Source: Leucaena leucocephala
Lineage: Eukaryota; Streptophyta; Magnoliopsida; Fabales; Fabaceae
Assembly: GCA_037074615.1 (NCBI GenBank)
Contig: CM073519.1
Span: 28,727,001 to 28,791,000 of the forward strand
Direction of reading: 5' to 3'
DNA: 64,000 bases
The notes under the pieces were generated by a model. It was not told where the DNA came from, made no database searches, and saw nothing but the letters and a program-made list of their open reading frames with translations. This document shows, piece by piece, positions 12,130-23,731 of this stretch (position 1 is the stretch's first letter; each line of letters begins with the position of its first letter). The position numbers and the translations under genes are program-made.

Positions 12130-12996
12130 AGGAGATAGAATTGGTGAAGCTTGTTGGAGCTTTAGAAAATAAGAAGTTAGCTCCATTAATTGTCCAACCA
12201 CCTGATTTGGAACTTAAACCACTTCCTAGTAATCTTAAATATGTATTTTTAGCTTAAAATGATACATTGCCTATTATAATTGCTAATTCACTTTCTATTT
12301 TAAGGAAGAGAGGTTAATTTATGTTTTAAAAACACATAAGAGAGAAATAAGTTGGGCCTTAGCTAATATACCTGGTATAGATGCTACTATGTGCCCACAC
12401 AATATCTTGTTAAATGATGGAGCCAAGCCTATTAAACAACAATAAAGAAGGCTAAAACCCTTGATATTTGAATTGGTCAAGAAAGAGGTAACTAAGCTTT
12501 TGAATATTAGCATCATTTACCCAATTTTAGACAGTGAATGGGTAAGTCCAATTTATATGGTGCCAAAGACAAGTGGTATAATTGTGGTAAGGAATGGAAA
12601 AAATAAAGTAATCCCACTAGAGTATAGAATTCATGGCGAGTGTGTATTGATTACAAGAATTTGATTTATGCAACTAGGAAGAACCATTTCCTCTATTATT
12701 TATAGATCAAATTTTTGAAAGACTTACTAGAAAAGCTAATTACTATTTTCTTGATAGATTCTCAAGGTATTTTCACCAAAATACCAAGAGAAAACCACAT
12801 TCACATGTCTATTTGACAATTATGCTTATAGGTACCATTTGTCTTGTGCAATACTCCTAGAATATTTCAAAGAGCTATGATGTCTTTGTTCAGTGAATTA
12901 TTGGAAAGTAACATGGAGGTATTCATGGATGATTTTACAGTGTATGGTAAGGATTTTGATGAATGTTTAGAAAATTTAGAGAAAGTCTTAGCAAGG
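12130..12996 (+). pseudogene. Athila-like reverse transcriptase, truncated
   Basis: Recognisable RT text starts near LKPLPSNLKYVFL and continues through ISWALANIPGID, CPHNILLNDGAKP and KEVTKLLNISIIYPILDSEW (around 12490-12540) to WVSPIYMVPK. A short garbled patch follows (RVCIDYKNL displaced). The text then reads PFVLCNTPRIFQRAM and the catalytic FMDD box at 12922-12933. The normal palm-domain order is preserved. It breaks at about 12996, before RNase H, where a minus A2 LTR begins. Several in-frame stops and a missing segment show it is dead. Confidence 0.8.
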
Positions 12997-15900
12997 TGTA
13001 ATACGTCTTAGGGACCATTCAATAGCATTTAGAACCACTTACAAGACCTTGGAAGTCCATTAGCCAAATCTGGAATTTTACTCTTTCTCGGGGTACTGTT
13101 CATATGGTATTCTAGATTACGCAACGAACTTCAAAAAATCATAATTAATTCTAGAAAACTCGAAATGAGGTGGTTCAAAAATCTACATGAAGATAACATC
13201 TTATAATTTAAGGTAAAAATAATTTCTAGACCAAATCATTAGCCAATGGATACAGTTTATTCATTGAATACTACTGTTCATTCAGTCAAAAACTCTGGAA
13301 ACAGATTCTGGTTCCTTACTTTGAAGAATCATTTCTCTTGATATACACATCCAAATGAAATGTTCTACCTATGCACTTAAATATCTGGATGTGTACTATA
13401 TTCTCATAAAATTTCCTGAAATAATTCATTCATTTGCTAGGTCAAACTGAAGCCACAACAAAACTGTTTTAGGACCTACGTTTTTACCATTTCAGTTTCT
13501 TTTCTTTCATTTCCAATAGTTGTTTCAGCATGCACAAGCCATTAAATAAGCTTCTTAACATTCATATACATCATGTACATATGCCATAATTATTACATAC
13601 AAGTTTATCACATAAATATACACCTTACGTGACATTAACATACATGGAAAATTTATAGTACATGTTAAAATCTCAATACTTCACTTCCTTTCTTCCATTC
13701 TTTAGCTCTTCTCCATGCATACCTTTTCTTCATGCTTGACCTAAATTGGTTGGTTATGGGAGAGTGAGATTCTAGGGAATCTCAGTAGCAAACATTACCA
13801 CTTAAATATGCAAGATGGATGCTAATGCATGATATGTAATTTCATTAACTTTCTTTGATTAGTGACATGCCATCATGCTACAAACTTTTACATAAAGTGC
13901 ATGGCCATGGAAACATGTTATTCATAACACATTCAACATCATTTATCATGTCACAATATCATTCAAATAACATATACATGTCAACACATAAGCATACCAC
14001 ATCAAGCACATAAAGAGGTAAGTTCACTACCTTGCACTTAAGCTTTCCTCTTGACCTTTAGCCCTTGCTCCCTAGCTTTCCAACCATTAAGCCCTTATGT
14101 CCATCACTTCCCAACATCTTATTGGATGTTTCATGGTCCTAAACACATTCATATTCATCACATTACTCATTAGGACTCATGAACTCTAACCATGTTCAAG
14201 ACTAACTTTGTTACACTCTTTATTGTCATAACTTTCTCTAATTTTCACTAATCCACTTGGCCCTTGAACCAATTGATGTCTTGACTTTACCTTACACAAT
14301 TTCATCTTTTGAACTCATTTATGAACTTAGAATCATGAAATTCCAGCTCCTTCATGGCCTGCTGTACAGAACTGAACATAAGCATACAATTCTTTCAAAA
14401 ATTCTCATTTTGATTCTAATGCTTCCCATACTTGTTTCTCCACTTTACCCCACACAACTTTTCATTTTAAAACCATTGGAACCATCAAAATCATGAAATT
14501 ACAATCACTGTTCATGCGAGTGAACAGTAACCGTACGGAATCTCAAAGACTACAACCTTGAAATTTTAGTGTTTCCAAGGTTCAAAATCTTTCCAATCCT
14601 ACACCAAATCATCATACAAAATCAATGGAAGCATTAAATCATTGAAATTCAATTTCCTTCCCTCATGAATAGTGCAGACCGAACAGGGCACACCATGGCA
14701 AAGTCAGGAATATCAATTTGATTCAACAACCAATTACTTAACTAGCTTGTTTAAGCTTCAATCATATGGTTCTAACTTTAATTTCTTCTTTCCCCTTTCC
14801 TTTAAGGTCTTTGGGCAGCACCACCCCTTAGAGAAAACTCAACTTTTCTCCCATGAAAACCCTAAGTTCAAGCTCCCAAATCAAAGGAAAATAAGCTAGG
14901 AGAGATTGCTTACCTTTAATCTCTAGCTTGCTTGAACTTTGGAACCTTGAATCTTCTTTGTCTTGGCTTGAGTTTCCATTTTGCAAGAGTTTCCCCAAGG
15001 GTCCATGAAGCTACAGTTTGCTGCAGAATGAGGGGGTATTTATAGCCAAAATCCAAGAAAAATGAATGGCTAAGATTGATTTGGTTACTATTTGATCTAA
15101 AGGCCCACTTTTAATCTTGGATTTAACTTTTTCATAAAATAATAATTATGAAATCATGTGGGACATCTCATGGGACACCTAAGAGGGTTAGGTGGCGTGC
15201 TACCCATGCAAGGAACCTTCTGGAGAAATTCCAGTCCAATCCGGTACCGATCAGTGCAGTTTCACAACAACCGGACTGTTTTCTGTTCTGAATTTTTTTA
15301 TAATATACCAGGATATGTATTATGTCCTGGAAATCAATGTCTAGGCTTCCCACACCATTGACATACTTGTACTGACCACAACTTAATTAGAGATCCCTTG
15401 GGAAATGACCAAAATACCCTTGGTGTCCTTTCTTGCACTATATTGACCCTAAGGGCATAATTGTCATTTCACCTCTCTTTGTACTGCCTCCGGGCATATA
15501 TTGGCTCAACTAATTATATTTATACCATGTGCCATATTTTTATCCTATCCCAGATGACCAAAATGCCCTTCATCCATCTCTGGTACAATCTGGGCATCCA
15601 GGGGCATTTTCGTAATTTTGCACTTTTTCTAGCACTGACCCCTTTTACTGATAGACTGGTACCCTGGGTTTTGGGCCTTCCTTGGCGTCATTATGGGCCT
15701 ATATATGAGGTCATTTGATCTCATTCTATCCAGGCTTACATACCGATAAGTTCCATTATCGGATCACGTGTGTCATCAAACTCCCGTCAAAATTCACTAA
15801 TATGTGAATAACTTTTTATATAGAACTTCTTCCAGAGTTCTGTCAGATCTAGGATATCTGACACTGTAGGGCACATTTTCCTGTAATTTGCCCACTTATA

Positions 15901-16377
15901 TCTGAAGTCCATAAAATCTGATAAAATTTCAGATAACTTTTAGACTATCAGATAAATATCTGCTGTCTGGAGCCCTAATAAAATTTCTGTATCATGTCAG
16001 ATTATCCAGCATACCTTCCTCTATTTACTGATGGAATATGGGACTAAAATACTTCTGGACAGTTATAACCCTTTTCGGGCTGATCTTTCTATAATTATAA
16101 TTTTACCCTTGAACTTTTCTCTTAATTACATTTATGTCCCTAACTTTTTGGATATTTACATTTAGGTCTCTAAACTTTTGAAAATTATAACTTTTGGCCC
16201 AACTTTTATTTCTACTTTAACTTTTGGCCTTTAAACTTTTCCAGTTTTCGTTTAGATCCCTTTCTTCCTTCAAGACTCATTTAACCTTTATTATTTCTTC
16301 TGATATTTGTCATAATCCTTCCTAAACCTCTTTCCACTATCAGTACTATACAGATAGGGAAAAATTAGGATATGACA
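12997..16377 (-). mobile_element. gypsy LTR A2 (3' LTR of a minus element)
   Basis: The + strand left end is damaged: TGTAA is joined directly to TACGTCTTAGGGACC, losing about 15 bp compared with the copy at 31169. The right end GGATATGACA at 16377 is intact and is followed by a reverse polypurine tract, so this is the 3' LTR of a minus element, not a solo LTR. Reverse TATA is at 15037-15044. The hairpin ACTGTTCA/TGAACAGT is at 14507-14528. Its insertion ended the Athila-like RT. No target duplication is detectable. Confidence 0.85.
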
Positions 16378-16796
16378 TTCCTACCCCCCTTAAAATAAAT
16401 TTTGTCCTCGAAATTTACTTAGCACCTTAGTCAGTAATCTTAGATAGATATCCTTGTCTTCTTTTTGACTAAGGATTGGGGTATCTATCTCTTATCTTTT
16501 ATCTTGACATCTTAACGGAATACTTTTCATATCCGCAATTCTTCATATCTTTGCTATTATCACTTTCTCTTATTCTGAATCAACTCAATAAGAGTTGAAC
16601 TCCAGTTCATTCTATTACTTTCTTGCTATGCATCTATTGCATATGGACTTCTCACTATGCTGGACTTGTGAGTAGTGTCCATTTCTTTCATGTCAAACTC
16701 CCTCGAATACTACTATGTTCTGGAGCTTCTACTAACTATTCATCATATTTCTTAGTACAATCACTTATTGCTCATTTGAGTATCTAGCGGAATTCT
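16378..16796 (-). other. polypurine tract and 3' UTR of A2 element
   Basis: TTCCTACCCCCCTT directly after the LTR is the reverse complement of a polypurine tract. Next comes the reverse of the AAATTTCGAGGAC motif, then about 400 bp of non-coding DNA shared with 34534-34896 and 60764-61150. The sequence breaks at about 16791-16797 (GCGGAATTCTC joined to TGAGAGAATG), where a + strand integrase begins, so two elements in opposite orientation were fused here. Confidence 0.8.
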
Positions 16797-17545
16797 CTGA
16801 GAGAATGATCCAGACGCTTGAGGATATGTTGAGAGCTTGTGTCTTGGATTTCAAAGGAAGTTGGGATGTCCATCTGCCGTTGATAGAGTTTGCCTATAAC
16901 AACAGTTATCAGGCTAGCATTCAGATGGCTCCATTTGAAGCACTTTATGGACGGAAGTGTAGATCTCCCTTATGCTAGGTGGAGTTGAGTGAAAGGAGGA
17001 TGTTTGGTCTTGATCTAGTAGACCAGACATCAATACAGATTGATAAGATCAGAAAAAGGCTATTAACAGCTCAAAGCAGACAGAAGAGTTATGCTGATGT
17101 TAGAAGGAAGCCGTTGGAGTTTGAAGAAGGAGAGCATGTATTCCTTAAGTTGACTTTGACGACAGGAGCTGGACGATCGATCAAAGTGAAGACGCTGCAC
17201 CCTCGATACATTGGGCCATTTCAGATCCTCTCAAGAGTAGGATCAGTGGCTTACAAATTAGATCTTCCTCCACATCTCAGTAAGATTCATGATGTGTTCC
17301 ATGTTTCCCAATTAAAGAAGTATGTTTCAGATCCATCACATGTAATTGAGCAGGATGATATTGCATTGCGAGATGACCTGACTTATGAAGTTGGACCACT
17401 ACAGATTATAGATAGAAAGGTCAAGCAGTTGTGAAATAAGCAGATGCCTCTAGTTAAGGTGGTATGGAAGGGATTAACAGAGAATGAAGCTACCTGGGAA
17501 GCAGAGGAAAGGATGAGAGAGATATACCCTGAACTATTTCCTTAG
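16797..17545 (+). pseudogene. chromovirus integrase C-terminus (B element)
   Basis: This is the end of pol of a Tekay-like Ty3/gypsy chromovirus. Translation begins ERMIQTLEDMLRACVLDF, then PLIEFAYNNSYQASIQMAPF, GRKCRSP, the GPF/Y-like module (HPRYIGPFQILSRVG), LPPHLSKIHDVFHVSQLKKY, and the terminal chromodomain-like tail EATWEAEERMREIYPELF. The integrase would insert the cDNA, and the chromodomain-like tail would steer it to chromatin. TAG at 16976-16978 replaces an expected Trp or Cys codon neighbourhood, and TGA at 17432-17434 interrupts VKQL-NKQ. The catalytic DDE part is absent because of the fusion at 16791-16797. A near-identical segment is at 43770-44534. Confidence 0.9.
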
Positions 17546-17584
17546 TATATATGTAATGTAAATTTCGAGGACGAAATTTATTTT

Positions 17585-17598
17585 AAGGGGGAGAGAAA
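17585..17598 (+). other. polypurine tract of B element
   Basis: AAGGGGGAGAGAAA immediately precedes the LTR start TGTCATATCCCC. It sits just after the AATTTCGAGGACGAAATTT palindrome typical of the pol-LTR interval in these chromoviruses. Confidence 0.85.
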
Positions 17599-20500
17599 TG
17601 TCATATCCCCAATTTTCTAACCTGATGTACCTGTACAGTTTATCTGCAATAGATATAAGATTCTGGGAATAAACTGTATCTGATTGCAAAAAGAAATGGA
17701 AGGATTAATAACTAAGGAAAGAATAGGGACCAAAATATAAATTGAAAAGTTTGAAGACAAAAAGTTGAAATAGAAATAAAAGGAGAGACCTAAATGCAAT
17801 TAATGGAAAGTTCAGGGACTAAAGTGCAATTATTCAAAAGTTAAGGGACCTAAATGTAAATATGAAAAAGTTGAGCCAAAACAGGCCAAAATGCCCAGAA
17901 TCAGATCAGACCCAAATTTTACCAGTAGATAGACAAAAATATTCCGGTCAGTTTAACGCAACACAGAATTTTGATTTGAGGTCCCGATTAATTTATATAA
18001 ATTTCTGAAGTCGGAAGGAATTATTACAGTATTTTTCAGATCTCATAATCAGATGAGACCTTATAGAAAATTCATATATTTAATATATGAATTTATAAAA
18101 TTGAGAGAGTCAGAAAAGGAATCCTGTAGAAACCATACGGGATTTTACCATGAAATAAAATACCCGATAAATAGGATCGGGGAAGCTATAGTGTGAATTA
18201 GGCCATAAAGGAAATACAGGCAATAAGCCCATAGTGAGGCCCAAATGGCGCCATCATGAGCCCATTAAGGTGACTGGATAGTTTATGTGGGCTAGGGACC
18301 ATAGCAATCCAGAAAACGTGCAAAATTATGAAAATGCCCCTTGATGCCTACACTATACCAGTAGTAGATGGAGATTATTTTGGTCACTCTAGATAATCTA
18401 AAAACGTGTCATATAGTATAAATAGGATTATTTAGAGCCCATATACACCCTGAGGCAGTATAAAGAGGTGTGAAATGACGATTTTGCCCTTAGGGTCAAT
18501 ATGGTGCATGAAAGGACACCAAGGGTATTTTGGTCATTTCCCAATGGATGGATGGCAGATAAATACTCATTCTAACATTTTCAATGATATGAGAAGCCTA
18601 GACATTAATTTCCAGGATAGAATACATATCCTGGGATATTATAAAAAATTAGGAACAAAACATAGTTCAGTTGTTGTGAAACTGCACTGATCGGTACTGG
18701 ATTGGACTGGAATTTCTCCAGAAGGTTCCTTGCATGGGAAGCACGCCACCTAACCCTATTAGGTGTCCCATGAGCTGTCCCACATGATGTAATAATTATT
18801 CTTTTTAGAAAAAGTAAAATCCAAGATTAAATGTGAGCCTTTAGATCAAATAGTAACCAAATCAATCTTGGCCACCTATTTCAACCCAAATTTCTCTATA
18901 AATACCCCCCTATTCAGAAAACTTCGGCATGCATGGTGAACCATAGGGAAAATCTTTGCAAAATTTCCATTCAACCAAGAAAGAAGCAACCAAAGTGAAG
19001 TAACAAGCAAGGTAATCATCTCCCTTGATCTTGAGCTTTGTTCTAGCAAGTTAGCTCATGGTTTTAAGGGGTTTTCATGCTATATTACCCTTATGGTTGC
19101 TGCTGGAAGTTCTGCTCATATGTGGTTAAAATATGAGTTTTATGTTATGGATAGTTTAGACAAGCTTAAACAAGCTAGAATCAAGTGGTATAAGCTTGTG
19201 AATTCAAGTATGTTTGGATTTAGGGTTTTGTGTTCTTGCTGGTATTGTACGTGGTACTGTTCATATGATGGAATTTCATGATTTTGATGCTTCCAATGAG
19301 TTTAAAATGGAAAATTGTGTGGGGATAAAGTAGGAGAATAACTATTGGAAGCATTGGAATCAAAATGAGAATTTTTGGAAAACAAGAGCATGCATTTCGG
19401 TTTGGCACTGTATCAATTGGTATGTTTTGATTTTCAAAATTCTGATTTCATATTTGGATTCTACATGAAAAATTATGTGGAAATGAACCGTGATAATTTA
19501 TTTTGGAAAGGTGGAAGTAGGAAACATAAATTAGAGAAAGAAAGGGAGCTAGTGAAAACCTAGTCTTGGATTTGATTTCAAGTTGAGTTGTAACTTGATA
19601 TTATGTTGTAATGGCTAGGTTTTGACATTTGTGAAGGAAGGAAAGCACTTCAAGAAGGTCTTGACCAAGATAGCTAAGAGGTAGCAAGGATACCTAACTA
19701 TAACTCATGTTTGTTTAATTGTTTTGCTTGCTTGTTGATTATGGTGTTTGGTTGAGCTTGAGCTTATGTCATCATGTTATGATGAAGTATGAATGATTGC
19801 AACTCCTTGTAAGTTATGTCATGACAATATGCATGTTAGAGTTTGCTTATGTACCATTATGAAGTAGCTCCCATCACATGATAACATGTTAAGCATACAA
19901 TTATTCATGCATGATATTATAGTTTGTGTAACTTGCTATGGGATTTCCATGAAATCTCATTCCTTCCACATGCATAACTATGTTATATGACTTACATGAC
20001 AATATGGGATGATATGCTAGTGTGTATGGTGTATGTTTTTGTAACCCTGTTTTGAGGCCGTGGTGATGTGACAATGTTTATGACATCTAACTCAACGAGT
20101 TTTAGACTGAAACTTGGCATGATTAAATTTAATATACATAGCTTTAAATTAACACCAAGAACGCCTTAATTGGATAAGTATCCAAATTGTTATGATTTTC
20201 CAAATTTGGAAGTAAGATCTGGAATTGAAATAAAACGAGTGCTGAGAGGAAGTGACGTTCACGCAATGATTTCATATATCAAATGAACGAATTTTTCTAT
20301 GAAATTTGGTGAGATTAAAGAGGACGTCTAGATATTTAATTCCATATGTAACACAGTTCATTTGGATAAGTAACCAAAGAGAAATGAATTTTTGAAGTTA
20401 AGCAAAGAAACTGGAACTTCCAGATTTTTATCAAATAAACAGTGATTTTTAACCAATAAACTGATTTCATTTGGACCAGAAAACCTTAGTTTCATATTTT

Positions 20501-20600
20501 CCCCTCAAAGATTTACGAAAGATCTTTCATTAGAAATTGGAACCACATTATTTTAATTTTTCTACAATTAATTATGAATTTTCAAAGTAGGGTACATGTT
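17599..20600 (+). mobile_element. gypsy LTR B, 3' LTR (end lost)
   Basis: It starts TGTCATATCCCC after the polypurine tract. TATA box TATAAATA is at 18897-18904, followed by CCCCCC. The copy matches 44588-47411 but keeps about 360 bp (around 19915-20270) that the latter has lost. Homology in this orientation stops at about 20600, roughly 100-150 bp before the expected GGATGTGACA end, where the sequence turns into an inverted LTR. Several short open frames (e.g. 19093-19281) recur in other B copies, but nothing about them suggests a protein. Confidence 0.85.
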
Positions 20601-23600
20601 CTGGAATCAATTATATGATCATTTGCTTTGAAAATATTCATTTCCAAAAAAATTACTCTCGGGTATTGTTCACTTTTACTGTTCATTTGGTAATTTTAGA
20701 ACATGTACCCTAATTTGAAAATTCATAATTAATTGTAGAAAAATAAAAATAATGTGGTTATAATTTCTAATGAAAGCTCTTTCATAGATATTTGAGGAAA
20801 AAATATGAAACTGAGGTTTTCTTATCCACATGAAATCAGTTTATTGGTTAAAAATCACTATTCATTTGGTAAAATCTGGAAGTTCCAGTTTCTTTCCTTA
20901 GATTCAAAAATTCATTTCTCTTTGGTTACTTATCCAAATGAACTGTGTTACCTATGGATTTGAAGCTCTAGACATCCTCTTTAAGCTCACAAAAGTTCAT
21001 GGAAAATCTTGTTTAGTTGCTATACAAACTCAACACGTGAACGTCGTTGCCTCTAATCACTCCCTTTATCTCAATTCCAGATTTTAATTCCAACTTTGGA
21101 AAATCATAACAATTCGGATACTTATCCAATTAAGTCTTTCTTAGTGTCCATTCAAATATCTATATCTTATCTATTATGATGCCAAATTTCAGACTAAAAT
21201 GCGTTGATTAGGTACTGTAAATATCATCAAAAAGGTCACAGCCTCATAACACCAACACATGAACATTCAATATACATTCCAGCATATGCTTCCAGAATGT
21301 CAAGCAACTCATTTGACTTATTGTACATGTCTAACCATCCATACTTACCCTCTTTACTTGAGAAGTCCCAGCACCTAAAACATGGTTATGCATATGGAAG
21401 GAATGAGATTTCATGGAAATCCCAATAGCAAGTTACACAAACCATAATATCATGCATGAATAATTGGATGTTTAACATGTTATCATGAGATGGGAGCTAC
21501 TTCATTATGGTACATAAGCAAACTCTAACATGCATATTTTCATGACATAACTTGCAAGACTTCATCATAACATGATGACATAAGCTCAAGCTTAACCAAA
21601 AACCATAATCAACAAGCAAGCAAACAATTAAACAAACATGAGTTATAGTTAGGTATCCTTGCTACCTCTTAGTTATCCTTGTCAAGGTCTTCTTGAGGTG
21701 CTTTCATTCCTTCACAAATGCCAAAACCTAGCCATTACACAATAATATCAAGTTACAACTCAACTTGAATACAAAGCCAAGACTAGGTTTTCACTAGCTC
21801 CCTTTCTTTCTCTACTTTATGTTTCTAACTTCCATCTTTCCAAAATAAATTCTCATGGCTCATTTCCACATAATTTTTCATGTATAATCTAAATATGAAA
21901 CTAGAATTTCTAAAATCAAAACACTTCAGTTGCTACAGTACAAAATCGAAGTGAAGCCCTTAATTCCCAAAAATTCACATTTTGATTTCAATGCTTCCAA
22001 CACTTGTTCTCCTACTTTATCCCCACGCAATTTTCCATTTTAAACTCATTGGAAGTATCAAAATCATAAAATACCATTATATGAACAGTGCCACATACAA
22101 TACCAGCAAGAACACAAAATCCTAAATCCAAACATACTTGAATTCCCAAGCTTATACCACTTGATTCTAGCTTGTTTAAGCTTGTCTAAACTATCCATAA
22201 CATAAAACTCATATTCTAACCCCATATGGACAGCATTTCCAGCAGCAACCATAAGGGAAATAGAGAACAAAAACCCCTTAAAACCAAGAGTTAACTTGCT
22301 ATAACAAAGCTCAAGATCAAGGGAGATGATTACCTTGCTTCTTGCTTCAAGTTGTGTGCTTCTTTCTTGGTTGAGTGGAAATTCTGCAAGAGTTTCCTGA
22401 TGGTTCCAAGGGCTGCCGAATAGGTCTGAAATGAGGGGGTATTTATAGAGAAATTTGGGTGAAAATGGATGGCCAAGATTGATTTGTATACTATTTGATC
22501 CAAGGGCTCATATTGGACAGCTCATGGGACACCTAAGAGGGGTATGTGGCGTGCTGTCCATATAAGGAAGCTTATGGAAAAATTACAGTCCAATTCGGTA
22601 CCGATCGGAGCAGTTTCATAACAACTGGACTGTGTTATGTTCCTAATTTTTTATAATATACCAGGATATGTATTATGTCCTATAAATTAATATCTAGACT
22701 TCTCATACCATTGAAAATGATATACTGAAGATTTATCTGCCATCTATCCCTTGAGAAATGGCCAAAATACCCTTGGTGTCCTTTATTGCACTTTACTAAC
22801 CCTAAGGGTATAATTATCATTTCACCCCTCTTTGTACTGCCTTAGGGCATATACTGGCTTAACTAATCATATTTATTCCATGTGCCACGTTTTTAGCCTA
22901 TCCCAGATGACCAAAATGCCCTCCATCCATCACTAGTACAATCCGGGCATCTAGGGGCATTTTTGTAATTTCAAACCTTTTATGGACACTGACCCATTCT
23001 ACTGATGAACTGGTACCCTGGGTTTTGGGCCCTCCGTGGCGTCATTATGGGCCTATATATGAGGTCATCTGATCTTATTCTATCCAGGCTCACATACCGA
23101 GAAGTTCTATTATCGGATCACAGGTGTTATCAAACTCCTATCAAAATTCACTGTTATGGGAATAACTTTTTATACAGAACTTCTTTCGGGGTTCTGTCAG
23201 ATTCATAACATCTAATATTGTAGGGAACACTTTCCTGTAATTCCCCTACTTATATCTAATGTCCATGGAATCTGATAAAAATTCAGATAACTTTTAGACT
23301 ATCAGATAATTTTCTGCTGTCTATAGCCCTAATAAAATTTCTATATCATGCCAGATGAACTAGTGTAACTTCCTCTATTTACTGATGGAATGTGGGACTG
23401 AAAAGTTTTTGGGCAGTTATAACCCTTTATGGGCTGATCTTTCTATAATTACAACTTTGCCCTTGAACTTTTCTCTTAAATTATATTTATGTCCCTAACT
23501 TTTTGCATATTTATATTTAGGTCCCTAAACTTTTGAAAATTATCACTTTTGGCCCAACTTTTGTTTCTACTTTAACTTTTAGACTTTAATCTTTTCTACT

Positions 23601-23731
23601 TTACGTTTAGGTCCTTCTCTTTCTTTAATACTCATCTAATCTTTATCATTTCTTCTGATCTTTGTCATGATCCTTTCTAAACCTTTTTCCACTATTAGTA
23701 TTATACAAATAGGAAAAATTAGGATATGACA
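20600..23731 (-). mobile_element. gypsy LTR, B/A2 mosaic, inverted
   Basis: Reading the minus strand, the U5 and promoter half is B-like and repeats 18890-20600 in reverse. The U3 start (right end, GGATATGACA at 23731) is A2-like rather than B-like. Reverse TATA is at 22440-22447. It faces the LTR at 17599-20600 tail to tail, with reverse-complement text meeting around 20600-20700 (for example ATCATTTGCTTTGAAAATA reversed relative to 47330-47360). No polypurine tract follows on the right. Confidence 0.8.

Larger units (their letters stand above)
6611..12996 (+). mobile_element. Athila-like Ty3/gypsy element, decayed
   Basis: The internal region of a non-chromovirus (OTA, Athila-type) gypsy element is read on the + strand as gag, protease, then reverse transcriptase. 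It is cut by a solo A2 LTR at 7124-10466 and truncated at about 12997 by another minus A2 LTR. No LTRs, RNase H or integrase of this element remain. Reading frames contain many TAG/TAA stops where conserved residues are expected, so it is long dead. Assignment rests on the gag text (SIDNLTPNEV-like and SLSDVQARISGNLPSNT), the protease motif DLG and the RT order. Confidence 0.75.

Noticed and set aside
12900..12996. Endogenous pararetrovirus origin for the RT fragment
   Set aside because: The upstream gag and protease text and the RT motifs fit an Athila-type gypsy element, and no movement-protein or coat-protein text is present.
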